Of a stretch of 64,000 nucleotides of DNA, positions 35,358 through 43,859 are shown piece after piece. Each line of letters starts with the position of its first letter. Position 1 is the stretch's first letter. Source of the stretch: Maribacter sp044594925 (GTDB taxonomy: Bacteria; Bacteroidota; Bacteroidia; Flavobacteriales; Flavobacteriaceae). The notes beneath the pieces are model-generated. The model had not been told where the DNA came from. It saw only the letters and a list, made by a program, of their open reading frames with translations, and searched no databases. The stretch lies in the NCBI RefSeq assembly GCF_044594925.1, contig NZ_CP138991.1, forward strand, positions 992,001 to 1,056,000, written 5' to 3'. The position numbers and the translations under genes were made by a program.

Positions 35358-35786
35358 ATGAAGGATTTTCTTGATTGGGCGAAAGCGCAGCTTAAAGTGG
35401 ACAAAAGATTACTGCTTGTATACTGTACGGTATATTTTATGTGGGGACTAGGGATGAACTGGTTTGGAACGGAGGTAGAAATCGCTAGATTTACTTTTTG
35501 GTGGCAAGTTATTACCTGTTACATTCTATATATGGTGCCCATATCCCTACTCTTGCGCAAGCAACCTTTTCATGCACAATATGCCTACGGTCTTATAGCC
35601 ATGTGTTTGTTGGAATTTGGGGGATATGCGCTAGAGACTTCATACGCTTATCCAAATAATCTGTTGGACCAATTTTTTGGCGAACGTACCTTTGCACTGG
35701 GTATGGCACTATTCTTCGGGCTTTACTTTCCTTTCGGTAATTGGGCCGTTGCTAAAATTTACAAGGCTATTTTTAACGATAGATAA
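35358..35786 (+). CDS. Small integral membrane protein of the PKS operon
   Basis: This 142-aa protein has about four hydrophobic segments (approximately 20-40, 48-65, 75-95 and 115-135). No known motif was recognised. Its place at the end of the PKS operon, 6 bases after the ACP gene, suggests a role in export, membrane insertion or anchoring of the lipid-like product, which is inference from position only. Confidence 0.7.
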   Translation: MKDFLDWAKAQLKVDKRLLLVYCTVYFMWGLGMNWFGTEVEIARFTFWWQVITCYILYMVPISLLLRKQPFHAQYAYGLIAMCLLEFGGYALETSYAYPNNLLDQFFGERTFALGMALFFGLYFPFGNWAVAKIYKAIFNDR

Positions 35787-35880
35787 TTCGCTTTGCATTA
35801 ATTGCAATACTTGAAATAGTGGCAGTTAGAGTGTTTGCTTTTTCAATCTTTCATTATAAAATCAAATTGAATTTAGAACC

Positions 35881-35945
35881 CTCGGCTTCGCTCAGGCCAT
35901 CGCCCTTGGGAACATAAAGCTTCTCGATACTCCCGAGACTTCGGG
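35881..35945. repeat. REP-like intergenic element
   Basis: CTCGGCTTCGCTCAGG (35881-35896) matches the core TCGnCnnnGCTCAG shared with 63195-63213 and, inverted, 63482-63500. A small hairpin CCCGA-GACT-TCGGG follows. Such elements recur between genes in many Flavobacteriaceae. Confidence 0.6.
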
Positions 35946-35992
35946 ATTTACTCCCAAAAAGGTGGTAAAAACATACTCCAACTTTCCAACAA

Positions 35993-36940
35993 TTATACTT
36001 CCTTTTCTTTCTCTGGGATCAATAGGGATGCCAATACGCCGGAAATCAATGAAACGGATATAACGGTAAGCGAGACCCATTCCGGTAAGTGGATAAAGTG
36101 AGAGAATAACATCTTTAGTCCTACGAAAGCTAAAATAACTACGAGACTGTAGTTGATAAAGCGAAATTTTGCCAGCATGCGAGATATCAGAAAATACATG
36201 GACCGCAAACCTAGTATCGCCAGAATATTAGAACTAAAAACGATAAAAGGGTCAGCCGTAATAGCGAGTATGGCCGGAATACTATCCAAGGCAAAAAGTA
36301 TATCGGTAAGTTCAATAACGATAAGCGCCACAAATAGGGGAGTGGCGGCACGGACACCCATCTTTTTCACAAAGAAATCATGACCGTTAATCTGGCTTGT
36401 AATGGGGTATATTTTTTTTAATTGTTTGAAGACAAAGGAATCCTTGGGATTGAAATCGGTATCGTCACTTTTCAACATTTTAAATGCCGTGTACAGGAGA
36501 AATATACCGAAAACGTATATGATCCATTCAAATTTGGTAATCAAGGCCACACCGAAAAGAATCATTAAAGCCCTAAAAATAATGGCTCCTAAAATCCCCC
36601 AGAACAGCACGCGATGTTGGTATAGCGCCGGAATCTTGAAAGCGGAGAAAATAACCGCGATTACGAAAACATTATCTATACTTAAAGACAGTTCAATTAG
36701 ATACCCGGTGATGTATTTTAGAACGGCATCGTTTGGCGTTAATCCCGTAGGATTTTCTGTTAATCCTGATGAAAATAACCAGTAGATAACACCACTAAAA
36801 GCCAGGGCTACGCTTACCCAAATAGCGGTCCATATACCAGCTTCCTTAGATTTGATAACATGGTCGTTCTTATGGAAAACACCGAGGTCCAAGGCTAGGA
36901 AAACCACTACACAAGCAATAAAAATAGTCCAAACGAGCAT
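35993..36940 (-). CDS. TerC/Alx-family membrane protein
   Basis: This 315-aa protein has about eight or nine hydrophobic segments and the TerC hallmarks 'LIELSLSIDNVFVIAVIFSAF', 'HRVLFWGILGAIIFRALMI' and 'LIVIELTDILFALDSIPAILAI', in which the acidic residues inside membrane helices are conserved. Family members are linked to tellurium resistance, manganese export or metal insertion into exported proteins. No ter operon partners are nearby, so a metal-related role is general. It is a single-gene unit. Confidence 0.9.
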   Translation of the reverse strand: MLVWTIFIACVVVFLALDLGVFHKNDHVIKSKEAGIWTAIWVSVALAFSGVIYWLFSSGLTENPTGLTPNDAVLKYITGYLIELSLSIDNVFVIAVIFSAFKIPALYQHRVLFWGILGAIIFRALMILFGVALITKFEWIIYVFGIFLLYTAFKMLKSDDTDFNPKDSFVFKQLKKIYPITSQINGHDFFVKKMGVRAATPLFVALIVIELTDILFALDSIPAILAITADPFIVFSSNILAILGLRSMYFLISRMLAKFRFINYSLVVILAFVGLKMLFSHFIHLPEWVSLTVISVSLISGVLASLLIPEKEKEV

Positions 36941-37039
36941 AAAATGAGAATTGAAAGCGCGAAGTTAAACATCATTTTTAGAATGCTATAATTATAGCTA
37001 AAAAATGTTAAAATGAAGCGCTACGTTAAGCTGCACAAC

Positions 37040-37543
37040 TTATTCCAGTTCCAAATCGAACCGAACGAGCACTTTATTGGACGTTCTTCCTTTCTTAAGG
37101 ATAGTAATATCAAAATCCGAGGCAAATAGGGTAGTAGTGCCCTTTAATGTAGTTCCAATTTTGGTAAAACGTATGCTTATGGGTTTTGTAATTCCTTTTA
37201 TAGTTAGGTTACCATTAACCAGGAGGGCATTGTTCTGTCTTTTTACCTCGGTACTTTTAAAGGAAATCTTTGGATGTTCGTCCGCATCAAAGTATTTACT
37301 GCCCCTTAGGGACCAATCACGCAGAAAATTACCGGTCTTTATCGTTTCTGTCTGTACGGAACCTTGAATAACCGAGTTCTCTGGAGTATCCCAGTCTATA
37401 TTGGAAGCGGAGCTGAAGCCTTCTAAGGTTCCATCAACATCTTTTGCCACAAATGTAAAACTGATTTTAGCATTGTTTATTTGTTGCCCGTTTACTTGGT
37501 GTTGCAGCGCAAAGGCTATAAAAAGGAAAATTATTTTTTTCAT
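37040..37543 (-). CDS. YceI-family periplasmic lipid-binding-like protein
   Basis: This protein is read from ATG 37543 ('MKKIIFLFIAFALQHQVNGQ', a Sec signal); upstream in-frame codons would add 11 unlikely residues. The product is 167 aa. The YceI barrel is recognisable by 'AKISFTFVAKDVDGTLEGF', 'LRGSKYFDADEHPKISFKST' and 'NGNLTIKGITKPISI'. YceI proteins bind polyprenoid-like lipids in the periplasm. No other lipid genes are adjacent. Confidence 0.88.
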   Translation of the reverse strand: MKKIIFLFIAFALQHQVNGQQINNAKISFTFVAKDVDGTLEGFSSASNIDWDTPENSVIQGSVQTETIKTGNFLRDWSLRGSKYFDADEHPKISFKSTEVKRQNNALLVNGNLTIKGITKPISIRFTKIGTTLKGTTTLFASDFDITILKKGRTSNKVLVRFDLELE

Positions 37544-37680
37544 GGTGTAACTATTTGATACTAAGTTTTTAAACATCCGACGAACGGTATTACATTATCG
37601 ACATAGAAACCGATAGGTCTACAAATATAGTCGGTGTTTTCAAAATAGATTACTTTTCAATCGAGTACATAAGATGTAAA

Positions 37681-38034
37681 ATGAAAAAAACGACCCTTTG
37701 GGCTAAAAGCCTAGTTGTGTTCGTAGGCGGTATATTCATGGCTACGGCACAGTCAACAGAGAAAACACCAGTTAAGGTCCAGAAACGCACCTTAATGAAC
37801 AAGTTTGAACCGGATTATGTGAAACCCGTGGACGAACGTATTGCATTAAAGGAAAAACGCATTGCTACCCAGCGTAAAACGAAAAAAATATTGGATACTT
37901 TGGATATCTCGGACCGCAAACGCCGGAGGTTGATGCGAGAATTGAAGCGTAGTCCGTTTTCGGAACGTATTCATAAAACCATTCTTGCCGAAACCAAATT
38001 CGAGGACGAGATAGACGAAAATCCTAAAAAATAG
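37681..38034 (+). CDS. Small secreted protein, 'KFEPDY' family (paralogue 1)
   Basis: This 117-aa protein has a Sec signal ending near 'FMATAQS'. The mature part is highly charged and carries 'LMNKFEPDYVKP', 'ILDTLDISDRKRRRLMRELKRSP' and 'ILAETKFEDE'. The same ordered blocks occur in the protein encoded at 39002-39346, so they are paralogues. I do not recognise the family. The conserved basic helix and acidic end suggest a folded or interaction module, not just linker. It is convergent with the hibernation factor gene, ending 1 base from it. Confidence 0.7.
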   Translation: MKKTTLWAKSLVVFVGGIFMATAQSTEKTPVKVQKRTLMNKFEPDYVKPVDERIALKEKRIATQRKTKKILDTLDISDRKRRRLMRELKRSPFSERIHKTILAETKFEDEIDENPKK

Positions 38035-38035
38035 C

Positions 38036-38338
38036 TTAGTGCGATTTCATCTTCGCCTTTCGCTTTTCCAACTGTCTTTCTAAATCACTAACAGATTCAG
38101 AAATAGACGCTTCAAAACTGGCATGACTCGCTTCCGCAAATAGACGCGGACCCGGAGCACTTAAACGAATATTGCAGATCATACCCGTATCCGGGGAAGA
38201 AGTATTCTCTTTTTTAAAGAAAACATCGGCACGAACAATAAAGTCAAACTTATCCAACAGCTTTTCTAGTTTAGAGGCTGCCATAATTTCTAGCCTGTTA
38301 CTGGCCTTTACATCGTCATATTCAAAATTGATATTCAT
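38036..38338 (-). CDS. hpf: Ribosome hibernation-promoting factor, short form (HPF/RaiA)
   Basis: This 100-aa protein has the S30AE/HPF domain: 'KASNRLEIMAASKLEKLLDKFDFIVRADVFFKKEN' then 'CNIRLSAPGPRLFAEASHASFEASISESVSDLERQLEKRKAKM'. The length corresponds to short HPF/YfiA, without the dimerising C-terminal domain of long HPF. It binds the 30S decoding region and inactivates ribosomes in starvation. It is an independent unit convergent with the small secreted protein gene. Confidence 0.9.
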   Translation of the reverse strand: MNINFEYDDVKASNRLEIMAASKLEKLLDKFDFIVRADVFFKKENTSSPDTGMICNIRLSAPGPRLFAEASHASFEASISESVSDLERQLEKRKAKMKSH

Positions 38339-38533
38339 ACGTTAATTTGTTTAGGATTAAGGTAGACATTTCCTACATATTTTTCAATGTTACCACCGGG
38401 TTAATTTTTGCTTAAAAGCACTAAATTTTAGTTAAAGATTGATTATGTGATAATTATCATTAAAAATCATATCGAAAAAATGCGTAATTTATAACGTATA
38501 AGCTATAGTTATAACTTTCAAATACCGCGACCT

Positions 38534-38869
38534 ATGGATACAAAACGCTTAAAGAACGATTTGAGGGATGTGAATTCCTCTTTGGTTCGCATACAACGTA
38601 GTTATAGTGAATTGCTGAAATGTAAGGAGAAAATGTCTTCCTACCTATGTGAACCCACAACATCAAACTTATTTGAAACTAGGGAAAGCCTAAGGTCTAA
38701 AATGGAAACTCTAATAGCAGAACACTTAGCGTTGTTACACCAATTGGAACACGAGAAAGAGCGTTTCAATAAAGAATTAGGGGTAATTAAAGATCAGTTG
38801 TTGGCCGTTAAACAATTGGAGAAGGGGATAAGCAATTATATGTTGGCCGCGCATCCGTTAGTGGGATAG
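38534..38869 (+). CDS. Small coiled-coil protein of unknown function
   Basis: This 111-aa protein has no signal peptide and is almost entirely helical with heptad-like spacing ('RLKNDLRDVNSSLVRIQRSYSELL', 'LIAEHLALLHQLEHEKERFNKEL', each quoted in part). I recognise no family. Start ATG 38534 is preceded by a TATAACTTTC promoter-like stretch. Gene reality is supported by the long open frame without overlap and low-complexity-free composition; the role is unknown. Confidence 0.55.
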   Translation: MDTKRLKNDLRDVNSSLVRIQRSYSELLKCKEKMSSYLCEPTTSNLFETRESLRSKMETLIAEHLALLHQLEHEKERFNKELGVIKDQLLAVKQLEKGISNYMLAAHPLVG

Positions 38870-39001
38870 CGGACAGGCTATTTGAATATTTTAATCCAAC
38901 GATTAAAAGTGCTTAACTATAGATGAAGAGTGGCATTTAGGAAAAAAATACAAGCTTTATTTATTTTATGGTATTTTGGTAGTAGACACTATTAAAAGCT
39001 T

Positions 39002-39346
39002 ATGAAAAAATTATTTTTTTTATGCCTATGCATGGCCGGTATGGCCAGTCATGGGCTAACTGCACAGACCAAAGTACAGGATACTTCAATTACTAAGAAA
39101 AAGACCATAAGAGCAGTTGAAGAGGATGAAGGTCCAATAATGTTAAAGTTTGAACCTGATTATGCGGCAGAGCAGCTAAAACGTAGAAATGCGATTTTGG
39201 AAAAACGAAGGATGATAGATACGATGGATATTTCTGAAAAGAGAAAATTACGGCTCATCAAAGAACTGTATCGTGATTTGAATTCTAAACGGGTACAAAA
39301 GGCCTTATTGGCTGAAACGAAATTTGAAGACGAATCGGATAAGTAG
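39002..39346 (+). CDS. Small secreted protein, 'KFEPDY' family (paralogue 2)
   Basis: This 114-aa protein has a Sec signal ending 'HGLTAQ'. It shares with the 37681-38034 product the blocks 'MLKFEPDY', 'MIDTMDISEKRKLRLIKELYRDL' and 'LLAETKFEDE', in the same order and spacing; identity outside these is low. Function is unknown to me. It is followed after 16 bases by the DUF4251 gene, so the two are probably cotranscribed. Confidence 0.7.
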   Translation: MKKLFFLCLCMAGMASHGLTAQTKVQDTSITKKKTIRAVEEDEGPIMLKFEPDYAAEQLKRRNAILEKRRMIDTMDISEKRKLRLIKELYRDLNSKRVQKALLAETKFEDESDK

Positions 39347-39362
39347 GCGAAGGGCGCTAAAA

Positions 39363-39941
39363 ATGCATAATAATTTGGTAATGAATAGAATAGGGGCTTT
39401 AATCGTGGTTTTGGTCGTATTACTTGGATGTAGTAGTACGAAGAAAACCAATGTAAATCCCGAGGAATTAGCTGCTTTTAAACGATTTGTAGAAAACGGA
39501 CGTTTTGAATTTAACGCTACGGCGGCATTTCCATTGCAAACACAGGCTTTTACGAGTGTGGCGAACTCCGGATTGCTGCAGCCAGGGAGTAATTCTGGCC
39601 GTATAGATTTAACGGGAAACCCTAGTTATATTAAGATTATGGGCGATAGTATCTCCGCATATTTACCATATTTTGGGGAACGACGCGTATCTGGCGGTTA
39701 TGGCGCAAATACGGACATTAGCTTTAACGGAAGAGTAAAGGACTATGAAATAGTACGCGATAGCCTAAAGCATACTTACAAGATAGATTTTCGAATGGAA
39801 CAAAACACGGAAGTCTATGATGTGCATTTAACGGTATTTCCAAGTAGGAATGCAAACCTGAGTTTAAATAGTACACAACGCAGTACTATCCGCTATGATG
39901 GTGTAGTTCAGGAACTCACCGAGACTAAAGTCAACAAGTAA
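39363..39941 (+). CDS. DUF4251 lipoprotein
   Basis: This protein is read from ATG 39363 (192 aa); ATG 39381 ('MNRIGALIVVLVVLLGC') is an equally good start and gives a canonical lipoprotein signal with Cys in 'LLGC'. The mature domain matches DUF4251 in Bacteroidota ('FVENGRFEFNATAAFPLQTQ', 'GDSISAYLPYFGERRV', 'GRVKDYEIVRDSLKHTYKIDF'). Function is unknown. It is the last gene before the repeat-rich accessory region. Confidence 0.78.
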   Translation: MHNNLVMNRIGALIVVLVVLLGCSSTKKTNVNPEELAAFKRFVENGRFEFNATAAFPLQTQAFTSVANSGLLQPGSNSGRIDLTGNPSYIKIMGDSISAYLPYFGERRVSGGYGANTDISFNGRVKDYEIVRDSLKHTYKIDFRMEQNTEVYDVHLTVFPSRNANLSLNSTQRSTIRYDGVVQELTETKVNK

Positions 39942-40012
39942 GGAAACACTAATTTTTTAATGGTTATAGAACAGAACTGGTGGAAGAGCCGAGTTATAGG
40001 AAGTAGGTTTTA

Positions 40013-40114
<102 letters not shown>

Positions 40115-40602
40115 TCCCTCGCATTTGTAGCTTTTATTCGAATTACTAACAGGGTCATCAACCTTTTTAATTCACGCAGCTTCAATATTCTCACACAGAA
40201 AAAACTTTTTAGAAAATTTCAAATTCTTAGAAACCCAAACAAGAAACATTTCGTCTGTACCTATAATTAGCCGTTATGTAAAATAGCCGCTACCAAGCGC
40301 TCGATTGCTTTTTAAAATCAAATTGCTCAGGCAATTTATTTTAAACACAATTTGCCATCGCTTGCCAACGCCATTTAAAAGCTAGCCTTTTAGATTTTTT
40401 TAAAATTCTCGTATTTGAGGAAATGTGTGCAAGATTTTTTTCTACGACATTCTCGTCAGCTTGCCGCAACAGCTAAAATTTTCTCTGCGAGCAAATTCTT
40501 AGCCCTTGCTAACCTCTCGTCTTGATTGAAACTTTTCTTTAGATACTTATAACATTATGTCAAATAGACTGTTAACATTATAACCAGTAACCCGTTTAGT
40601 TT

Positions 40603-40903
40603 TATCTTTTTTTCTTGATACGGCAAAGCATGCTTTGAGCGAGATGAAGCGCTGGCGAAACAAAAAAATGCCAACGCTTCAACCCGCCACCAAAAGCAAT
40701 CAGCCACTGGCTAATTTCTTTTGTCACGTAGATAATTTTGGAAACAATGTACGGTTCAGTCGCTATATTCTAGAAAGCAATCTAACTTTTAAGACTCCTT
40801 TGTACCCCTTGAAATATCAAGGTGGTCAACAAACCTTATTACCAGCCCCCTAAAATTTTTAACGCTCCTCTCCCCTATTGTTTTGCCAAAATTCTCTTAG
40901 GCC
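40603..40903 (+). repeat. Module C, copy 1, with shared sub-blocks
   Basis: The core 40731-40903 (from GATAATTTTGGAAACAATGT to ATTCTCTTAGGCC) recurs at 50043-50214. The leading TTTTTTTCTTGATA recurs at 49998. The internal block AATCAGCCACTGGCT recurs at 54849 within module A copy 3, and GCGAGATGAAGCG recurs at 56993 in copy 4. The region is therefore a mosaic of blocks used elsewhere in the array. The 72-codon ORF across it is rejected as coding. Confidence 0.8.
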
Positions 40904-41004
40904 ATTTTGCCGCCGCTTCATCTGGGTATAAAGGTAATTTCCTCTTTGCATAAAACTTGTTTATTATCTTAGATAAAAGAATCCTTACAAACTCCACTTT
41001 ACTC

Positions 41005-42921
41005 ATGTCAAAACCTCCAAAACTTAACCCCACTTTTTTTTGTATAGCAAACAGAGAAGAAAATATATTAACAGCTATTGTTTCATCCCACATAAGTTCT
41101 AAAGATGAGTACCCTTTAGTCTTCTCCTTTTCTGAAGTGACACATGCCAAAGACTATAAAAGTTTAAATACTACTGATGAACATCAGATATCCAGGTCTA
41201 GAGCTACTACATTAGATATTGACTTGAGCAATACCTTAAAAAGGATAGGAGGATGTGAATATCTAATTTTAGTTGGGCTAAGTGAAAATCAAAAAACATA
41301 CTTGTCTTTTACGGAAACTTATAATGTTATTGAAATTGCCACTTTAGATGATATATGCACCTTTATACAACCAATTAGTGCTAAAGAAACTATCCCCTGT
41401 AAAGAGGGGCAAGTATATGAGGGCCTACAACTGGCTTCTACTCAAGGAAAAGCAATTAAAATCGATGAAAATGCCGAAGTAATTGAGTTAAAAAAAAGAA
41501 ATAAAGGAGGATTGATTGTGACCGAAAACGATAATTCAATTTCTACAGTTGTTGCAACAAACTATGCTATTTCTATAAATGCAGATATTGAAATTATTGA
41601 GCCTTTTAAATTCCATGAAAAAAAGTTTTTAGAGTTAATTGAACCATGGCGAGAAGAAGTGAAAAATGGAAAAGAAGAAAAATCTTTAAAAGAACTAAAA
41701 GCGCTTATTTATGGCAAAATAAATCATATTAACTTTCTAAATCACGATTTCGTGACATTTTTCACTATTGGAGCACCATACTCTTTAATCATTGAAAATA
41801 TAATACCTAGTACTTATGTAGGATTAAAACTTAATCCAGATTTTTTCATTTTCAACAATATTTGTTTTCAAGATGATTTTAATATTGACTCAGCGATTGT
41901 ATTCTCTCCAAGGTTTTTTTCTATAGAAGAAACAGACTTTGTAATTAATAAACTTAGAGAAAATCATTACGAAGTAAATGAATTAATCAAAGAGAATGCT
42001 ACCTCACATAACTTAGATTTTTATGTAAAGGAATTACCTTTCAATATTTTGCATCTTTGCGGTCACGGTAATCAATCAGAAGGGTCGTTAATAGAGGAAA
42101 GGTATGTAGATCAATTTGGTAAGGAACACATATTTGAATATTTTATAACATGGAGTTTTTCGCCAGGACCAGGTAGGAAAGCCAAAAATGGAGAACCTCT
42201 TATTAAAGTAACCAAAAAAATATTTCCCAAAAAATTAAATGGATTCTCTTTTAGAACCAAAGAGTTCAAGGAACAAAATTTTGCCTCATCAATTTTTCCT
42301 AAGATGATTAATACTGTACCAGTTAAGAAAAATCAAATTAGTTCAAAAAGAGTAACACTTGAAAACTCTCATGAAATTGCATGTCATACATTTAGTCATT
42401 TAGGGCTCTTTAGTCATCTAGCGGCTGGGCATTCGCCATTAATCTTTAATAATACTTGTTGGTCAGCTTTTGATATCAAAAATCACTTAATAACCGTACG
42501 CGCAAGAGTCTACATCGGCACATTATGGAATATAAATAATTCAGTTGCTTTTAAATCTGCGGAGTCATTTTATAGCAGCCTTTTTGATGAAACAATTTTA
42601 GAGGCTTTGCAAAAATCAATGGTTCATTCAAAGAATACCAAAGACCAAGATATCTATATCTTTTACGGACTTCACTTTACAAAACTAAAAAAGGGAAGTT
42701 CTATAGCAAATAGTAAAAGGGACGTTGCCATTCGTTTACTTCAATCTTTAGATACGTGGAAAGGTAATTTAAGCAGAGCTAATGATGATTCTATCAAAGA
42801 AAATATTGAAGATTTAATTGGCTGGAATACCACCCTAATAACCAAAAAATACCGCAAAGAACTTTTAGAAATTATTGGAAAAGAAAAACTTATGGAGTAT
42901 GTTAAAAAGAATTGGATTTGA
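41005..42921 (+). CDS. CHAT-domain cysteine peptidase
   Basis: This protein is read from ATG 41005 ('MSKPPKLNPTFFCIAN'); the longer frame from 40957 adds 16 unlikely residues. The product is 638 aa. The C-terminal half is a caspase-like CHAT fold with His354 in 'NILHLCGHGNQ' and Cys485 in 'LIFNNTCWSAFD', followed by the typical 'ARVYIGTLWNINNSVAFKSAESFYSSLF'. The N-terminal ~300 residues match no family I know and may sense or recruit. CHAT peptidases are effectors in several antiphage and cell-death systems. It sits in a repeat-bounded segment with the convergent HEPN and nuclease-STAND genes. AT-rich, lysine-rich coding unlike the core genes. Confidence 0.85.
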   Translation: MSKPPKLNPTFFCIANREENILTAIVSSHISSKDEYPLVFSFSEVTHAKDYKSLNTTDEHQISRSRATTLDIDLSNTLKRIGGCEYLILVGLSENQKTYLSFTETYNVIEIATLDDICTFIQPISAKETIPCKEGQVYEGLQLASTQGKAIKIDENAEVIELKKRNKGGLIVTENDNSISTVVATNYAISINADIEIIEPFKFHEKKFLELIEPWREEVKNGKEEKSLKELKALIYGKINHINFLNHDFVTFFTIGAPYSLIIENIIPSTYVGLKLNPDFFIFNNICFQDDFNIDSAIVFSPRFFSIEETDFVINKLRENHYEVNELIKENATSHNLDFYVKELPFNILHLCGHGNQSEGSLIEERYVDQFGKEHIFEYFITWSFSPGPGRKAKNGEPLIKVTKKIFPKKLNGFSFRTKEFKEQNFASSIFPKMINTVPVKKNQISSKRVTLENSHEIACHTFSHLGLFSHLAAGHSPLIFNNTCWSAFDIKNHLITVRARVYIGTLWNINNSVAFKSAESFYSSLFDETILEALQKSMVHSKNTKDQDIYIFYGLHFTKLKKGSSIANSKRDVAIRLLQSLDTWKGNLSRANDDSIKENIEDLIGWNTTLITKKYRKELLEIIGKEKLMEYVKKNWI

Positions 42922-42992
42922 TGATTAACTATCCTCCAATCTGTTTTTTTTAAAGTTTTCTTAAGCTGTTACACTTTTCAATATGCTCAATT

Positions 42993-43859
42993 TTACATAG
43001 GTACTTTAGTTCTATGATGTGAAAGTTTTGATTGAAATAAATTCAATACATCTTCAGTTAGGTTTTTTGTATTATTTACAACACTATCTACGAAGGTATT
43101 TAAAACTAAATCCGAAATTACCCCACCGCCTGCTGGTTGAGGAAAACCTGTGGTCGAATTATCATAATTCTTTACAACATATTCATTAGATATTGAATCT
43201 ATATTTAAGTTTAATGAATAGCCATGAATAAAACTATTACGTAAAGAATTGATTTGAGATAGATATTGGTCTAAGTATGTACGATGAGAAGTCAGCCATA
43301 TGTAAAATTCATCATTTTTTCTATAATCTAACTCAACTAAATTGTCCCAATAGGCAATTAAAACTCTCAGATGAACACTTAAGTGTGGATTTCGGTCGCC
43401 AAATACTACTCTCTTTTTAATTAATAACTCTATTAGTTTTACTAGGTTTTCATATAAAGAGGCAATATTTAATATGAACAATTGAAAGTTGATATTTACA
43501 ACTTCCCTATACATATTTGGATCAATTATTTCAATTGTTTTTTTTAAAACTCTTGTATCGTAATAAAATTCAGCTTCTATAAATTTACTTCCAATTAGTG
43601 TATTGTTAACAATAATATTCTTATCGTATTCAGAACCGAAATAGGTATAAAAAATAATCTCTGCTTCTCTCTGTTTTAATTCAATTGCCTCTATAATTAC
43701 TTGGACATCCTCAATTTTTAATCTGTTTTTACTTGAACTTGCACGATTAAAAATGTCATGTAATCCCTGATTAAACAAACCATTCCCTCTCTTTATTAAA
43801 AGTGAAGAAATAATTGCCTCTTTTTGAATTGTAAAATCTGTCAGTTTTTCTCTTACCAT
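42993..43859 (-). CDS. HEPN-motif protein paired with the nuclease-STAND protein
   Basis: This 288-aa protein is all-helical by composition. The C-terminal half contains Arg207-x4-His212 in 'NSLRNSFIHGYS', the R-x4-6-H signature of HEPN ribonucleases, after a long helix carrying 'NIASLYENLVKLIELLI'. No other domain is recognised. Its start overlaps the end of the 1284-aa gene by 7 bases, so both are translated from one message. HEPN proteins next to P-loop NTPases are common in immune and toxin-antitoxin systems; RNA cleavage by this protein is inference from the motif and context. Confidence 0.7.
   Translation of the reverse strand: MVREKLTDFTIQKEAIISSLLIKRGNGLFNQGLHDIFNRASSSKNRLKIEDVQVIIEAIELKQREAEIIFYTYFGSEYDKNIIVNNTLIGSKFIEAEFYYDTRVLKKTIEIIDPNMYREVVNINFQLFILNIASLYENLVKLIELLIKKRVVFGDRNPHLSVHLRVLIAYWDNLVELDYRKNDEFYIWLTSHRTYLDQYLSQINSLRNSFIHGYSLNLNIDSISNEYVVKNYDNSTTGFPQPAGGGVISDLVLNTFVDSVVNNTKNLTEDVLNLFQSKLSHHRTKVPM

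Noticed and set aside
29645..35786. Flexirubin or aryl-polyene pigment cluster
   Set aside because: The operon has a type III PKS and lacks the multiple ketosynthases, ammonia-lyase, glycosyl/acyltransferases and outer-membrane carrier genes that mark those pathways.
40635..40853. 72-codon ORF over module C copy 1 and the similar ORF at 49935-50132 over copy 2
   Set aside because: The two share a translated stretch ('SRYILES'), but the base differences in the alignable region nearly all change the amino acid, which is the opposite of coding constraint. The similarity is due to the DNA repeat.
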